DNA from: MRBY01 sp943371005
Lineage (GTDB): Bacteria; Cyanobacteriota; Cyanobacteriia; Cyanobacteriales; MRBY01
DNA length: 64,000 nucleotides
Direction of reading: 5' to 3'
Assembly: GCA_943371005.1 (NCBI GenBank)
Contig: CALRTB020000010.1
Location: forward strand, 57,040-121,039
The notes beneath the pieces were generated by a model. That model did no database searches. It was not told where the DNA came from and worked only from the letters and a program-made list of their open reading frames with translations. Positions 27,825-35,311 of the stretch are shown one piece after another. Every line of letters starts with the position of its first letter. Positions within the stretch are counted from its first letter, which is position 1. Both the position numbers and the translations under genes were made by a program.

Positions 27825-29477
27825 ATGGCTTCCGTGATGGCATCTGCTTTGTGGCCCCTGATTTGGTTTTACGCTGTTTCTTTTTCCTGTGGGGTCTTGA
27901 TGCTCCGTACTTGGCGATCGCCACGGCCTCGTCCTTTGGGCTGGCTATGGGTAGCTGGATTTGTCCTCGCCCTCACCTGGGGGATGAACTTCATTTCGAT
28001 GGCCTGGGCTGCTTGGTGGGGCGGGGTGGCTTGGTTACTGCTGATCCTCGCGCCATCCTTAGGATTGCGGCAGATCCAGAGTCTCTTGTCTCGCCAAGAT
28101 TTTCCGCGTGCCTACCAATGGGCTTTGTATCTGCGGTATCTCCATCCCTTTGATGGTTGGTGGGAACAGCCGCACATCATTCGCGCTTTAATCTTGAGTC
28201 AACGGGGGCAACTCACCCCGGGTTTAAATCTTTTAGAAAAATACCAGGATCACCCCAGTTTTTTGGCCCGTCAGGCGATCGCCATGGATTATGCGATGCG
28301 GTTTGATTGGGCTGGGTTGCTGGCTTGGCTCCGGGGAATGTCGCAAACGCCCGGAGAACCCTTGCTTTTGGTTTACTATTGCCGTGCTTTGGGGGAAACG
28401 GGTCAACTGTCTGAACTCCTACGGCTTGTGCTTAAACCGGAGACCAAAGTGCAATTGTTGCGGGGGAGCGATCGCCGTCAGTGGCATCTGGTGTTGTTAT
28501 TTACGGCGGCCTTTTGTGGCGAAATCAAAACGGTGCAACGGCTATTAACAGGCCCCCTCAGGGATTATGCCAAAGAGATTAAGGGTTTTTGGTTGGCGAT
28601 CGCCCACTATGGAGCCGGAAGTACCTCCCAAGGAAATGCCATTTTACAGACCCTCCAGGAAGACTCCCATAAACGGTTCCGCAATGCCGTCCAAATGCGC
28701 CGCCAACATCCTCCCCGACCCGCCCAATCGCTGCTTTCCACAGATGCTTATCCTGACTTGGCCCGCCTCAGCCGCCTGGTACAACAGGAAACCCAGGAGC
28801 AACTTTATCAATCCCTCGTGGGCCAACAGCCTGCGGGACACAAGCAACTTTCGGTGAATTCTGTTTTAGTCGCCGTCAATTGTCTGGTCTTCCTGGGGGC
28901 GATCGCCGTTAGCAGTCCTGAAAATCCGGAAGCAATTCTCCAGGGCGGCGGTTTCATTCCCAACCAAGTTTTGCGGGGGGAATGGTGGCGTTTGTTTACG
29001 GCGAATTTTATCCATGTGGGGCTAGCCCATCTCTTGATGAATATGGCGACCTTGGCCCTATTAGGCCCCTTTGTCGAAAAACACTTAGGGCGATCGCGTT
29101 ACCTCCTCATTTATCTGGGCAGTGGTTTCGGCGCGACGGTTACCTTATTTGGATTGGTGTTGTTAGCCCAGGGCTTCGACTATGAGGCGTTTCCGGCTTG
29201 GTTGGCTTATCTCACCAATGAAATTCGCTACAGCTATCAAGTATGGGTCGGAGCTTCTGGATCGATTATGGGCATGATCGGGGCGATCGCCGTTGTGTTG
29301 TGGCAGGGGTGGCGACGGTTTCATCTCGAAGCCGCAGGCAGGCAATTTCGCTTGATTTGCTTAATTATTGTGATCCAGTTTGCGGTGGATCTCAGTTCTC
29401 CTAATGTCAGTTTTTACAGCCATTTACTGGGCCTCTCCTGGGGAATTGCCCTAACGCTTTTGCTAAGGCGACTTTAA
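27825..29477 (+). CDS. Rhomboid-family intramembrane serine protease with long N-terminal region
   Basis: Residues about 345-550 are a six-span rhomboid core: WWRLFTANFIHVGLAHLLMN, catalytic Ser at about 478 in GASGSIMGMIGA and His at about 533 in SHLLGLSWG. Rhomboids cut transmembrane helices inside the bilayer. The N-terminal 340 residues are unusual. There are two or three membrane segments (about 5-75), then a helical region with paired-helix periodicity that resembles tetratricopeptide-like repeats (FDGWWEQPHIIRALILSQRG, LLVYYCRALGETGQLSEL). This may recruit substrates. The gene's last 15 bp overlap the convergent NERD gene. Confidence 0.88.
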   Translation: MASVMASALWPLIWFYAVSFSCGVLMLRTWRSPRPRPLGWLWVAGFVLALTWGMNFISMAWAAWWGGVAWLLLILAPSLGLRQIQSLLSRQDFPRAYQWALYLRYLHPFDGWWEQPHIIRALILSQRGQLTPGLNLLEKYQDHPSFLARQAIAMDYAMRFDWAGLLAWLRGMSQTPGEPLLLVYYCRALGETGQLSELLRLVLKPETKVQLLRGSDRRQWHLVLLFTAAFCGEIKTVQRLLTGPLRDYAKEIKGFWLAIAHYGAGSTSQGNAILQTLQEDSHKRFRNAVQMRRQHPPRPAQSLLSTDAYPDLARLSRLVQQETQEQLYQSLVGQQPAGHKQLSVNSVLVAVNCLVFLGAIAVSSPENPEAILQGGGFIPNQVLRGEWWRLFTANFIHVGLAHLLMNMATLALLGPFVEKHLGRSRYLLIYLGSGFGATVTLFGLVLLAQGFDYEAFPAWLAYLTNEIRYSYQVWVGASGSIMGMIGAIAVVLWQGWRRFHLEAAGRQFRLICLIIVIQFAVDLSSPNVSFYSHLLGLSWGIALTLLLRRL

Positions 29478-30380
29478 AGGGAATTGTTTCTGGCAGTCGA
29501 AACAATATGCTTTACCGTCAAAGCGAATTTTATTATTGAAACAAAACATTGCAACTTTTTTGGAAATAGGCTGCTTACAGCGATAGCAATAGTACTTTGT
29601 TTTCTTTGGCTGTTCTATTACAACGGGGTGGCGATTATCTTCTTCTTTGGAAACAGAAAACTTTTTATAATAATCAAATTGAGCAGGTCGATGATAATTG
29701 ACTAGGTTTTCGGCTATTTGTCGTAAGGATTCAGATGAAATCATTTTTGTCAGTGAACCGAGGGTTGTCAATATACTTTCATTGTTTAAATTATCTCGTG
29801 TTTGCTTGTAAAATTCGTCTGATTTAATAACAGCATCTGTTTTAAAATCTTTTGCCTTGGGGCGGATCACGCGAGACTTTGGTGAAACTAAAACATAGGC
29901 AAGAAAATGAGGCTGTAACGGTATGCCTAGTCTCTTAGGTAGTATTTCTTCGCTCTGGAGAAGGTTCTTTAAAACTTTGATATGTCTTTTATTTTGCTCA
30001 ATGGGAGACTCTATTGCCCTATAGCTTTTCTGATATGACACTAAAAACTCGCCATGCTCTGTGATTTTGATACCATGGGCATAATGCTTGGTTTCCAAGA
30101 TATAAAAATCAAGAAATCTGTTAATTAAAATGTGATCGATCTGAGCTACTAAACCACTATGTTCAATTCTAAGATCATGAATTATCGCCCAGTTCGGCGA
30201 ATTTTTATAATAGAAATCAATAAAATAAGCAGAATCTTTTTCCCCTTGATTACCAGAGGTGAGTTTTTTAAGCTCTGTTTTTGCTTGCAAAACTTTTGCT
30301 TCGGATAAATTAGGTAAATCAATAATTGTTTTTAATTGCCCTATGCTTGCATTAATAGAATCTTTTTCTTTAATGATCAT
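29463..30380 (-). CDS. NERD nuclease-domain protein with C-terminal zinc ribbon
   Basis: The 305 residues hold a NERD (nuclease-related) domain at about 45-165: GEKDSAYFIDFYY, then VAQIDHILINRFLDFYILETKHY with the Asp and Glu-x-Lys expected of the restriction-endonuclease-like fold. A C-terminal zinc ribbon has CYRC and CFDC pairs (about 268-296). NERD proteins are poorly characterised and occur in plasmid, mobile and defence contexts. The gene is much richer in AT than its neighbours and lacks HIP1 sites, which suggests transfer. It starts 47 bp after the RelE/ParE toxin gene on the same strand and may share its transcript. Confidence 0.85.
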   Translation of the reverse strand: MIIKEKDSINASIGQLKTIIDLPNLSEAKVLQAKTELKKLTSGNQGEKDSAYFIDFYYKNSPNWAIIHDLRIEHSGLVAQIDHILINRFLDFYILETKHYAHGIKITEHGEFLVSYQKSYRAIESPIEQNKRHIKVLKNLLQSEEILPKRLGIPLQPHFLAYVLVSPKSRVIRPKAKDFKTDAVIKSDEFYKQTRDNLNNESILTTLGSLTKMISSESLRQIAENLVNYHRPAQFDYYKKFSVSKEEDNRHPVVIEQPKKTKYYCYRCKQPISKKVAMFCFNNKIRFDGKAYCFDCQKQFPLKSP

Positions 30381-30427
30381 GTTGATTACTTTATGAAATA
30401 TCCGAATTAAAAAAAATATTGTGATAG

Positions 30428-30697
30428 CTAGATTTGTGATAATAGTTTGTCATATTCTGCGTGAGAGCCAACCCAAAACCAAATGATTGTGTCGCCATCT
30501 CGTTGGCCAACTGATCTGTAATTTTTACTGATGCGAGCCGAGTAAATTGGCAAATTGGGATGAACCTGTTTAAATCTTAAGCTGGGATGGGCAGAATCTT
30601 TTTGAAATTGACGATACGCGCTACGTGCCTGTTTTTGAATAGCATCAGGCAAGCTTGCAAGTGCCTTACGAAATTTAGTTGTTGTTCTCGACTTCAC
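30428..30697 (-). CDS. RelE/ParE-superfamily toxin of a type II toxin-antitoxin pair
   Basis: The 89-residue basic protein begins MKSRTTTKFRKALASLP, has two N-terminal helices, then strands including LPIYSARISKNYRSVGQRDGD and the ending IWFWVGSHAEYDKLL. That final His-x-Glu-Tyr-Asp pattern is common in RelE/ParE toxins. RelE types cut mRNA on the ribosome and ParE types inhibit gyrase; sequence alone does not decide. The start ATG overlaps the antitoxin stop by 4 bp (30694-30697), the usual translational coupling. Confidence 0.82.
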   Translation of the reverse strand: MKSRTTTKFRKALASLPDAIQKQARSAYRQFQKDSAHPSLRFKQVHPNLPIYSARISKNYRSVGQRDGDTIIWFWVGSHAEYDKLLSQI

Positions 30698-30912
30698 AGT
30701 GCTTCAGGTTTTAGCACTTGTGTCTGGCCTGCCTTATATTCAGTCATTGCCTCAGCCGCTAAATCTGCTAGAAGTTCCTGGGATTGAGCAAAAGCAGTAT
30801 CCCATTTAGCTTCGTCCTCAAGCTCTTCCATAATCAAAGCGGCGATCGCATCTTGTCTTTCCGTATCCAAAGATTGTAAATGTTGAATTGCTTGCTCTAG
30901 GAGTTCAGTCAT
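30694..30912 (-). CDS. Antitoxin partner of the RelE/ParE-type toxin
   Basis: A 72-residue acidic protein (MTELLEQAIQHLQSLDTERQDAIAALIMEELEDE) with helical N and C halves and no obvious DNA-binding motif beyond the N-terminal helices. Its position directly before the toxin, with a 4-bp overlap, and its acidity against a basic toxin support the antitoxin role. A HIP1 site within it (30840-30850) is the only one in this accessory segment's first part. Confidence 0.78.
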   Translation of the reverse strand: MTELLEQAIQHLQSLDTERQDAIAALIMEELEDEAKWDTAFAQSQELLADLAAEAMTEYKAGQTQVLKPEAL

Positions 30913-30937
30913 AACAAAGCCGTTATTTTTTAATCAG

Positions 30938-30966
30938 ATTATAACGAGACTACAGAATTTTTAAAA
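30938..30966 (-). promoter_or_regulatory. Probable promoter of the RelE/ParE-type pair
   Basis: On minus, a perfect TATAAT (plus 30938-30943) lies about 26 bases before the antitoxin ATG. A weak -35-like TTTTAA sits about 17 bases further upstream. The -10 match is the main evidence. Confidence 0.45.
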
Positions 30967-31008
30967 AATTAATTAGGTGTTATTTCACTAGAAAAATTGT
31001 GTTGTGTT

Positions 31009-31305
31009 CTAAATATTTTCGGACTTGACTAGTGTTATTTGAAGCTCACAACCTACGGCCTGGGCATAACGACGTAGGGTTGCCAAAGAAGGTGAATGCT
31101 TGCCACTACTAAGAGATGATTCTAGCCGTGTTATGGCGGGTGCCTTAGTACCCATTCGATCAGCGACCTCAGCTTGAGAAAGACCTGCTTCTTGCCTTGC
31201 CTTAAGCATTTGTCTTAACAAGGAGAACTCAGCTTCCATGTTGTCATACATAGTGCGTGTTTCAGGATTAGCCAATACCTTTTCTTTCAATTCAGCATGA
31301 TTCAT
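31009..31305 (-). CDS. higA: HigA-type XRE antitoxin
   Basis: The 98-residue protein has an N-terminal helical part (MNHAELKEKVLANPETRTMYD) and an XRE helix-turn-helix at about 38-90: RQEAGLSQAEVADRMGTKAPAITRLESSL followed by PSLATLRRYAQAVG. HigA neutralises HigB and represses its own operon. Here it follows the toxin gene with a 4-bp overlap, the inverted toxin-first order typical of higBA. The palindrome upstream of higB is its likely operator. Confidence 0.88.
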   Translation of the reverse strand: MNHAELKEKVLANPETRTMYDNMEAEFSLLRQMLKARQEAGLSQAEVADRMGTKAPAITRLESSLSSGKHSPSLATLRRYAQAVGCELQITLVKSENI

Positions 31306-31628
31306 TTACTCTTGACCTCCGACATACGGTATTTAGCAATTTTGAGTTCCTTCGATGGAGTCTTCTGGGATTTTTTCACAAAGCCATGCAGCATTACGAT
31401 CCGCTTGCCTACTAGCGTGCAGTAGAATACTCGTGCAATCCCCTCTCTACCTTTAATGCGAAGTTCAAATAAGCCGCCTGACATAGATCGGGTATGGGGC
31501 ATACCGAGATGAGCACCAAACTCTAGCATTAGATCCGTAAGGCGAAAATACTTGGCTGCTAAACTCGGTGGGAGTTCAAGGACAAACTCTTCGACATCAG
31601 AGTAAGGGTATTCAATGCTCCAAGACAT
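31302..31628 (-). CDS. higB: HigB-type toxin (Gp49-like/DUF891)
   Basis: The 108-residue protein matches the phage Gp49-like HigB family: SDVEEFVLELPPSLAAKYFRLTDLM, the core GLFELRIKGREGIARVFYCTLVGKRIVMLHGFVKKSQKTP and a basic tail. HigB toxins cut mRNA in translating ribosomes. It precedes higA with a 4-bp overlap. A 16-bp palindrome lies 10 bp before its ATG. Chromosomal maintenance of a mobile segment or a stress role are both possible. Confidence 0.88.
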   Translation of the reverse strand: MSWSIEYPYSDVEEFVLELPPSLAAKYFRLTDLMLEFGAHLGMPHTRSMSGGLFELRIKGREGIARVFYCTLVGKRIVMLHGFVKKSQKTPSKELKIAKYRMSEVKSK

Positions 31629-31637
31629 AGGTTTAAC

Positions 31638-31653
31638 ATAACATAAATGTTAT
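31638..31653. promoter_or_regulatory. Palindromic operator candidate of higBA
   Basis: ATAACATAAATGTTAT is a perfect inverted repeat with a two-base centre. It lies 10 bases upstream of the higB ATG and is preceded by a further half site (TTAACAT, 31633-31639). Position, symmetry and the XRE antitoxin encoded downstream fit autorepression. Confidence 0.7.
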
Positions 31654-31728
31654 ATTTTTCGAGTTTTTAATGGCTTTCAGGGCGATCGCCACTTTCGATA
31701 ATTTCCTGACTCTTGATCTTCGAGAGCA

Positions 31729-32112
31729 TCACAGCGGCAATTCATGACTTTTATGAAAAATATGACTTAATTGCACCAACTGCTGCACAGCTTCCGGTTG
31801 CCAATTGCCCTCAATATTTCGCTGGGTTAGCACTAACAAACGCAGACTGTAGCGAGCCGGAAACCCTTCAATCTCTAGCCAAATCAAATCACTTTCTGCT
31901 TCGATGGCGATCCGTTCCTCTGGCATCAATTCCGAGGCAATACTTTCGACGGTATCAGCTAATTGCACCAACAAACGACAAAAATCTTTAAATTCTGCGG
32001 CAGTTAATTCCACGGCCCAATCGTCGGCTCCAACTAAGCCTTGAAAAGTCCGGGTTGGGTCAGGATCCCAGCCTAACCGCCAACCCGTTCCTTTTTTGAG
32101 CGATCGCCCCAT
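31729..32112 (-). CDS. DUF1818 family protein
   Basis: This 127-residue protein begins MGRSLKKGTGWRLGWDPD and contains FQGLVGADDWAVELTAAEFKDFC and a SDLIWLEIEGFPARYSLRLLV core, as in the cyanobacterial DUF1818 family, whose function is unknown. It has no membrane segment and no obvious catalytic motif. It begins one base after the malQ stop codon on the same strand, so the two are almost certainly co-transcribed. A link to glycogen metabolism is possible but unproven. Confidence 0.85.
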   Translation of the reverse strand: MGRSLKKGTGWRLGWDPDPTRTFQGLVGADDWAVELTAAEFKDFCRLLVQLADTVESIASELMPEERIAIEAESDLIWLEIEGFPARYSLRLLVLTQRNIEGNWQPEAVQQLVQLSHIFHKSHELPL

Positions 32113-33630
32113 TTATTCGCCTCGATACTCCGGTTCACGCCCGTAAAGATAGACGAGGTAGCGCAATTTGCCAATGAGGTCATCACTCAGCATTTCCGGC
32201 TGGTAGCGCCAAGTCCAGTTCCCGGCGGCCACCCCAGGGGTATTCATCTTTGCTTCAGACCCTAAACCCAAAAGATCCTGGAGGGGGAAAACTGCCAGAT
32301 TTGCCACGGAACCCAACGCTAGACGAATCAGACCCCAATGGATTCCCTCATCGCAGAGGCAACCAAGGTAATCAGTGACCCGCGCCTTTTCTTCGTCACT
32401 GCGCTTGTCAAACCAGCCCACGGTGGTGTCATTGTCATGGGTGCCCGTGTAGACGATGCAATTGCGATTGGTGTAGTTGAACGGTAAAAACGGATTGGCG
32501 CGATCGCTATCAAAGGCAAAGTGCAAAATCTTCATGCCTGGTAAGCGATATTTATCCCGCAGGGCCTCCACATCCGGCGTGATTACCCCCAGATCTTCAG
32601 CGACGATGGGCAGTTCACCGAGTTTATCTTTGAGTAACGCAAAAAATTCGTCACCCTTGGCTTTGATCCAGCGGCCATTCATCGCTGTTTTCTCCCCTTG
32701 GGGAACCGCCCAAAAGGCTTCAAAACCCCGGAAGTGATCGATGCGGACAATATCGACATATTCCAACATGGTTTTAATGCGCTCGATCCACCAGGAATAA
32801 TGACGACGCGACAGGTTGCGCCAGTTGTAGACCGGGTTGCCCCAGAGTTGGCCTGTTTCACTGAAATAATCCGGTGGGACCCCCGCCATCCACTTTGCGG
32901 CCCCTGTTTCGTAATCGAGGCGGAAAATTTTCGGGTGCCCCCACACATCGGCACTGTCATGGGCAACATAAATTGGCAAATCCCCAAAGATTTGGATGCC
33001 CTTTTCGTTGGCATAGCTTTTTAGGGTGGACCACTGGCGGAAAAATTCCGATTGGACATACTTATGGAAGAAAATCTGATCGGCGAGGACTTCTGTCTGT
33101 TGGGCGATCGCCGCTGGGTCACGCCAAGCGAGGGCCGCATCCCAGTCATACCAGCTTTTGCCATCGTGGGCTTCCTTGAGGGCCATAAAGAGCGCATAAT
33201 CATTGAGCCAATAGGCCTGCTCTTCACAAAAGGTTTGAAATTCTTGTTTTCTCTCTGGGGTCGCCACCGCCTGGAAGCGTTTACAAGCTTTTCTGAGGAG
33301 CGGCATCTTAAAGGCGATCGCCTGATCATAGTCCACCTGATCCCCAGGGCAGCTCGGACAGGCCGCTAAATCAGCCTCCTCTAGTAGATCCTCCGCAGCC
33401 AACCACTCCAAATTCAGCAACATCGGATTGCCCGCAAAGGCCGAATAACACAGATAAGGAGAATTCCCAAACCCCGTTGGCCCCAGGGGCAGAACTTGCC
33501 AAACCTGCTGTCCACTATCGGCAAGAAAATCAATAAATCGATAGGCTTCTGGCCCCAGATCACCGATTCCAAATCGACCCGGCAAAGACGTAGGATGCAA
33601 CAGAACACCACTAGCACGACGTTGAAACAT
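32113..33630 (-). CDS. malQ: 4-alpha-glucanotransferase (amylomaltase)
   Basis: MalQ transfers alpha-1,4-glucan segments between maltooligosaccharides during glycogen breakdown. The 505-residue GH77 protein opens with RASGVLLHPTSLPGRFGIGDLG. The catalytic nucleophile Asp is in DIVRIDHFRGFEAFW, the acid/base Glu in VAEDLGVI and the third Asp in GTHDNDTT. FGDLPIYVAHDSADVW and GVPPDYFSETGQLWGNPVY are family signatures. The length is normal. It is the upstream gene of a two-gene unit with the DUF1818 protein. Confidence 0.96.
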   Translation of the reverse strand: MFQRRASGVLLHPTSLPGRFGIGDLGPEAYRFIDFLADSGQQVWQVLPLGPTGFGNSPYLCYSAFAGNPMLLNLEWLAAEDLLEEADLAACPSCPGDQVDYDQAIAFKMPLLRKACKRFQAVATPERKQEFQTFCEEQAYWLNDYALFMALKEAHDGKSWYDWDAALAWRDPAAIAQQTEVLADQIFFHKYVQSEFFRQWSTLKSYANEKGIQIFGDLPIYVAHDSADVWGHPKIFRLDYETGAAKWMAGVPPDYFSETGQLWGNPVYNWRNLSRRHYSWWIERIKTMLEYVDIVRIDHFRGFEAFWAVPQGEKTAMNGRWIKAKGDEFFALLKDKLGELPIVAEDLGVITPDVEALRDKYRLPGMKILHFAFDSDRANPFLPFNYTNRNCIVYTGTHDNDTTVGWFDKRSDEEKARVTDYLGCLCDEGIHWGLIRLALGSVANLAVFPLQDLLGLGSEAKMNTPGVAAGNWTWRYQPEMLSDDLIGKLRYLVYLYGREPEYRGE

Positions 33631-33866
33631 ACGCAGATTACAAGCTCACAATTTTTCTCTACTGGCCATCCTAGCAACCGTTTCCCGTACAACCGGAGAT
33701 TGTGACGATTTTTGACAGCTAAAGGTCAAGGTTTGCCTATATCCCGCCCATTCTGCCCAAATGCTTGCCTTTTTTCCTTGCTTTTCCATTAAGTAATCCT
33801 TTAGCAAGAGCGCATCCCCCAGACACAGTCGTTACCATTGGAGAAGACCCACAAAGGAAAAAGCCT

Positions 33867-34916
33867 ATGCCAGATCACAGCCACGACATTACCCAAAGTC
33901 CGAGTCTCGACCGCGATTGCACCACTCTCTCCCGTCACGTTCTACAACAGCTCCAGAGCTTCGATACTGCGGCCCAAGACATCAGTGCCATCATGAACCG
34001 CATTGCCCTTGCCGGCAAACTCGTTGCCCGTCGCCTCAGTCGCGCTGGCCTGATGGAAGGGGTACTGGGCTTCACGGGCGAAGAAAACGTCCAAGGAGAA
34101 TCCGTTAAACGAATGGATCTCTATGCCAATGATGTCTTTATTTCTGTTTTTAAACAAAGTGGCCTCGTTTGTCGCCTCGCCTCCGAGGAAATGGAAAAAC
34201 CCTACTACATTCCCGAAAACTGCCCCATTGGTCGCTATACGCTGCTCTACGATCCGATTGATGGATCCTCCAATGTCGATATCAATCTCAACGTTGGTTC
34301 CATTTTTTCCATCCGCCAACAAGAAGGCATGGATCTCGATGGAGATGCTGCAGACCTGCTCCAAAATGGTCACAAGCAAATTGCGGCCGGTTATATTCTC
34401 TATGGCCCTTCAACCATGTTGGTTTACTCCATTGGCACGGGGGTGCACTCATTTATCCTTGATCCGAGTTTAGGGGAATTTATTCTCGCTGAAGAAAACA
34501 TCACGATGCCGAACCATGGCTCGATCTACAGCGTCAATGAAGGTAATTTTTGGCAGTGGGAAGATTCGATCCGGGATTACATTCGCTACATGCACCGCCA
34601 CGAAGGTTATACGGCTCGTTATAGTGGTGCCCTTGTGGGGGATTTACACCGCATCCTGATGCAGGGGGGCGTATTCCTTTATCCAGGCACGAAGAAAAAA
34701 CCAGAGGGTAAATTGCGTCTTCTTTATGAAACCGCACCGTTAGCTTGGCTCATTGAACAGGCAGGGGGGAAAGCCAGTACAGGCACCATGCCGCTCCTTG
34801 ATTTTGTGCCGACCTATCTCCACCAGCGCACCCCGACGATCCTCGGTAGTGTAGAAAATGTGGAATTGGTTGAATCGTTCATCCAAGAGGCTGAGCGGGA
34901 AACCATCGGCGTTTAA
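33867..34916 (+). CDS. fbp: Fructose-1,6-bisphosphatase class 1
   Basis: The 349-residue enzyme removes the 1-phosphate of fructose 1,6-bisphosphate. Class I signatures are present: DISAIMNRIALAGKL, the metal site YDPIDGSSNVDINLNVGSIF, YSGALVGDLHRILMQGG and the C-terminal GKLRLLYETAPLAWLIEQAGG. Cyanobacteria usually carry a bifunctional GlpX-type F/SBPase for the Calvin cycle, so this class I enzyme may serve gluconeogenesis or be a second form. The frame opens at 33765, but ATG 33867 has an AAAGGA about 9 bases upstream and gives the family length. Confidence 0.95.
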   Translation: MPDHSHDITQSPSLDRDCTTLSRHVLQQLQSFDTAAQDISAIMNRIALAGKLVARRLSRAGLMEGVLGFTGEENVQGESVKRMDLYANDVFISVFKQSGLVCRLASEEMEKPYYIPENCPIGRYTLLYDPIDGSSNVDINLNVGSIFSIRQQEGMDLDGDAADLLQNGHKQIAAGYILYGPSTMLVYSIGTGVHSFILDPSLGEFILAEENITMPNHGSIYSVNEGNFWQWEDSIRDYIRYMHRHEGYTARYSGALVGDLHRILMQGGVFLYPGTKKKPEGKLRLLYETAPLAWLIEQAGGKASTGTMPLLDFVPTYLHQRTPTILGSVENVELVESFIQEAERETIGV

Positions 34917-34977
34917 AAGCCTTTAAAGATTTAAAGGATGTTGCAAAAACCCGATCGACAACTGTGAGGTGAGCCGA

Positions 34978-35196
34978 ATGCAAGAACTAACGGGGCGCAT
35001 TGCCTATCAATCCCTAGGTGCTGGGGTATGGGTCCTCGAAACGGCAGCGGGGGTGAATTATGAACTGCGAGATTTGCCCCAGGGCTATCAACAGCAAGGT
35101 CTACAGGTCGCTGTAACGGGGGAAGTCCTCACCGATGCGGTTTCTATCGCCATGGTGGGGCCAATTTTCGCCGTGGGCACTGTTACAAAACTTTAG
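34978..35196 (+). CDS. Small beta-rich conserved hypothetical protein
   Basis: The 72 residues begin MQELTGRIAYQSLGAGVWVLET and contain alternating hydrophobic strands (GLQVAVTGEVLTDAVSIAMVG). The pattern is consistent with an OB-fold-like barrel such as those in small bacterial proteins that bind nucleic acids or metabolites, but no family is recognised. GAGGTGAG lies about 5-12 bases before ATG 34978, supporting it over the GTG at 34969. It follows fbp by 61 bp. Confidence 0.65.
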   Translation: MQELTGRIAYQSLGAGVWVLETAAGVNYELRDLPQGYQQQGLQVAVTGEVLTDAVSIAMVGPIFAVGTVTKL

Positions 35197-35311
35197 CGCT
35201 ACACTGAAGGCACTCGTGCGCTTACCTGACGTCAGTTTTGATGATGGTTGGCGATCGCCTTCTAAAAATCAGCCTTTTTAAAACCCTTTCATAATAAAAC
35301 CCTTAAATACC

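Noticed and set aside
29484..29705. 73-codon plus frame inside the NERD gene
   Set aside because: It is antisense to a well-supported zinc-ribbon coding end and has no independent start signal.
29463..31700. Flanking direct repeats marking an integrated element
   Set aside because: I looked for matching sequence at both edges of the AT-rich segment and saw no convincing attachment-site duplication or integrase.
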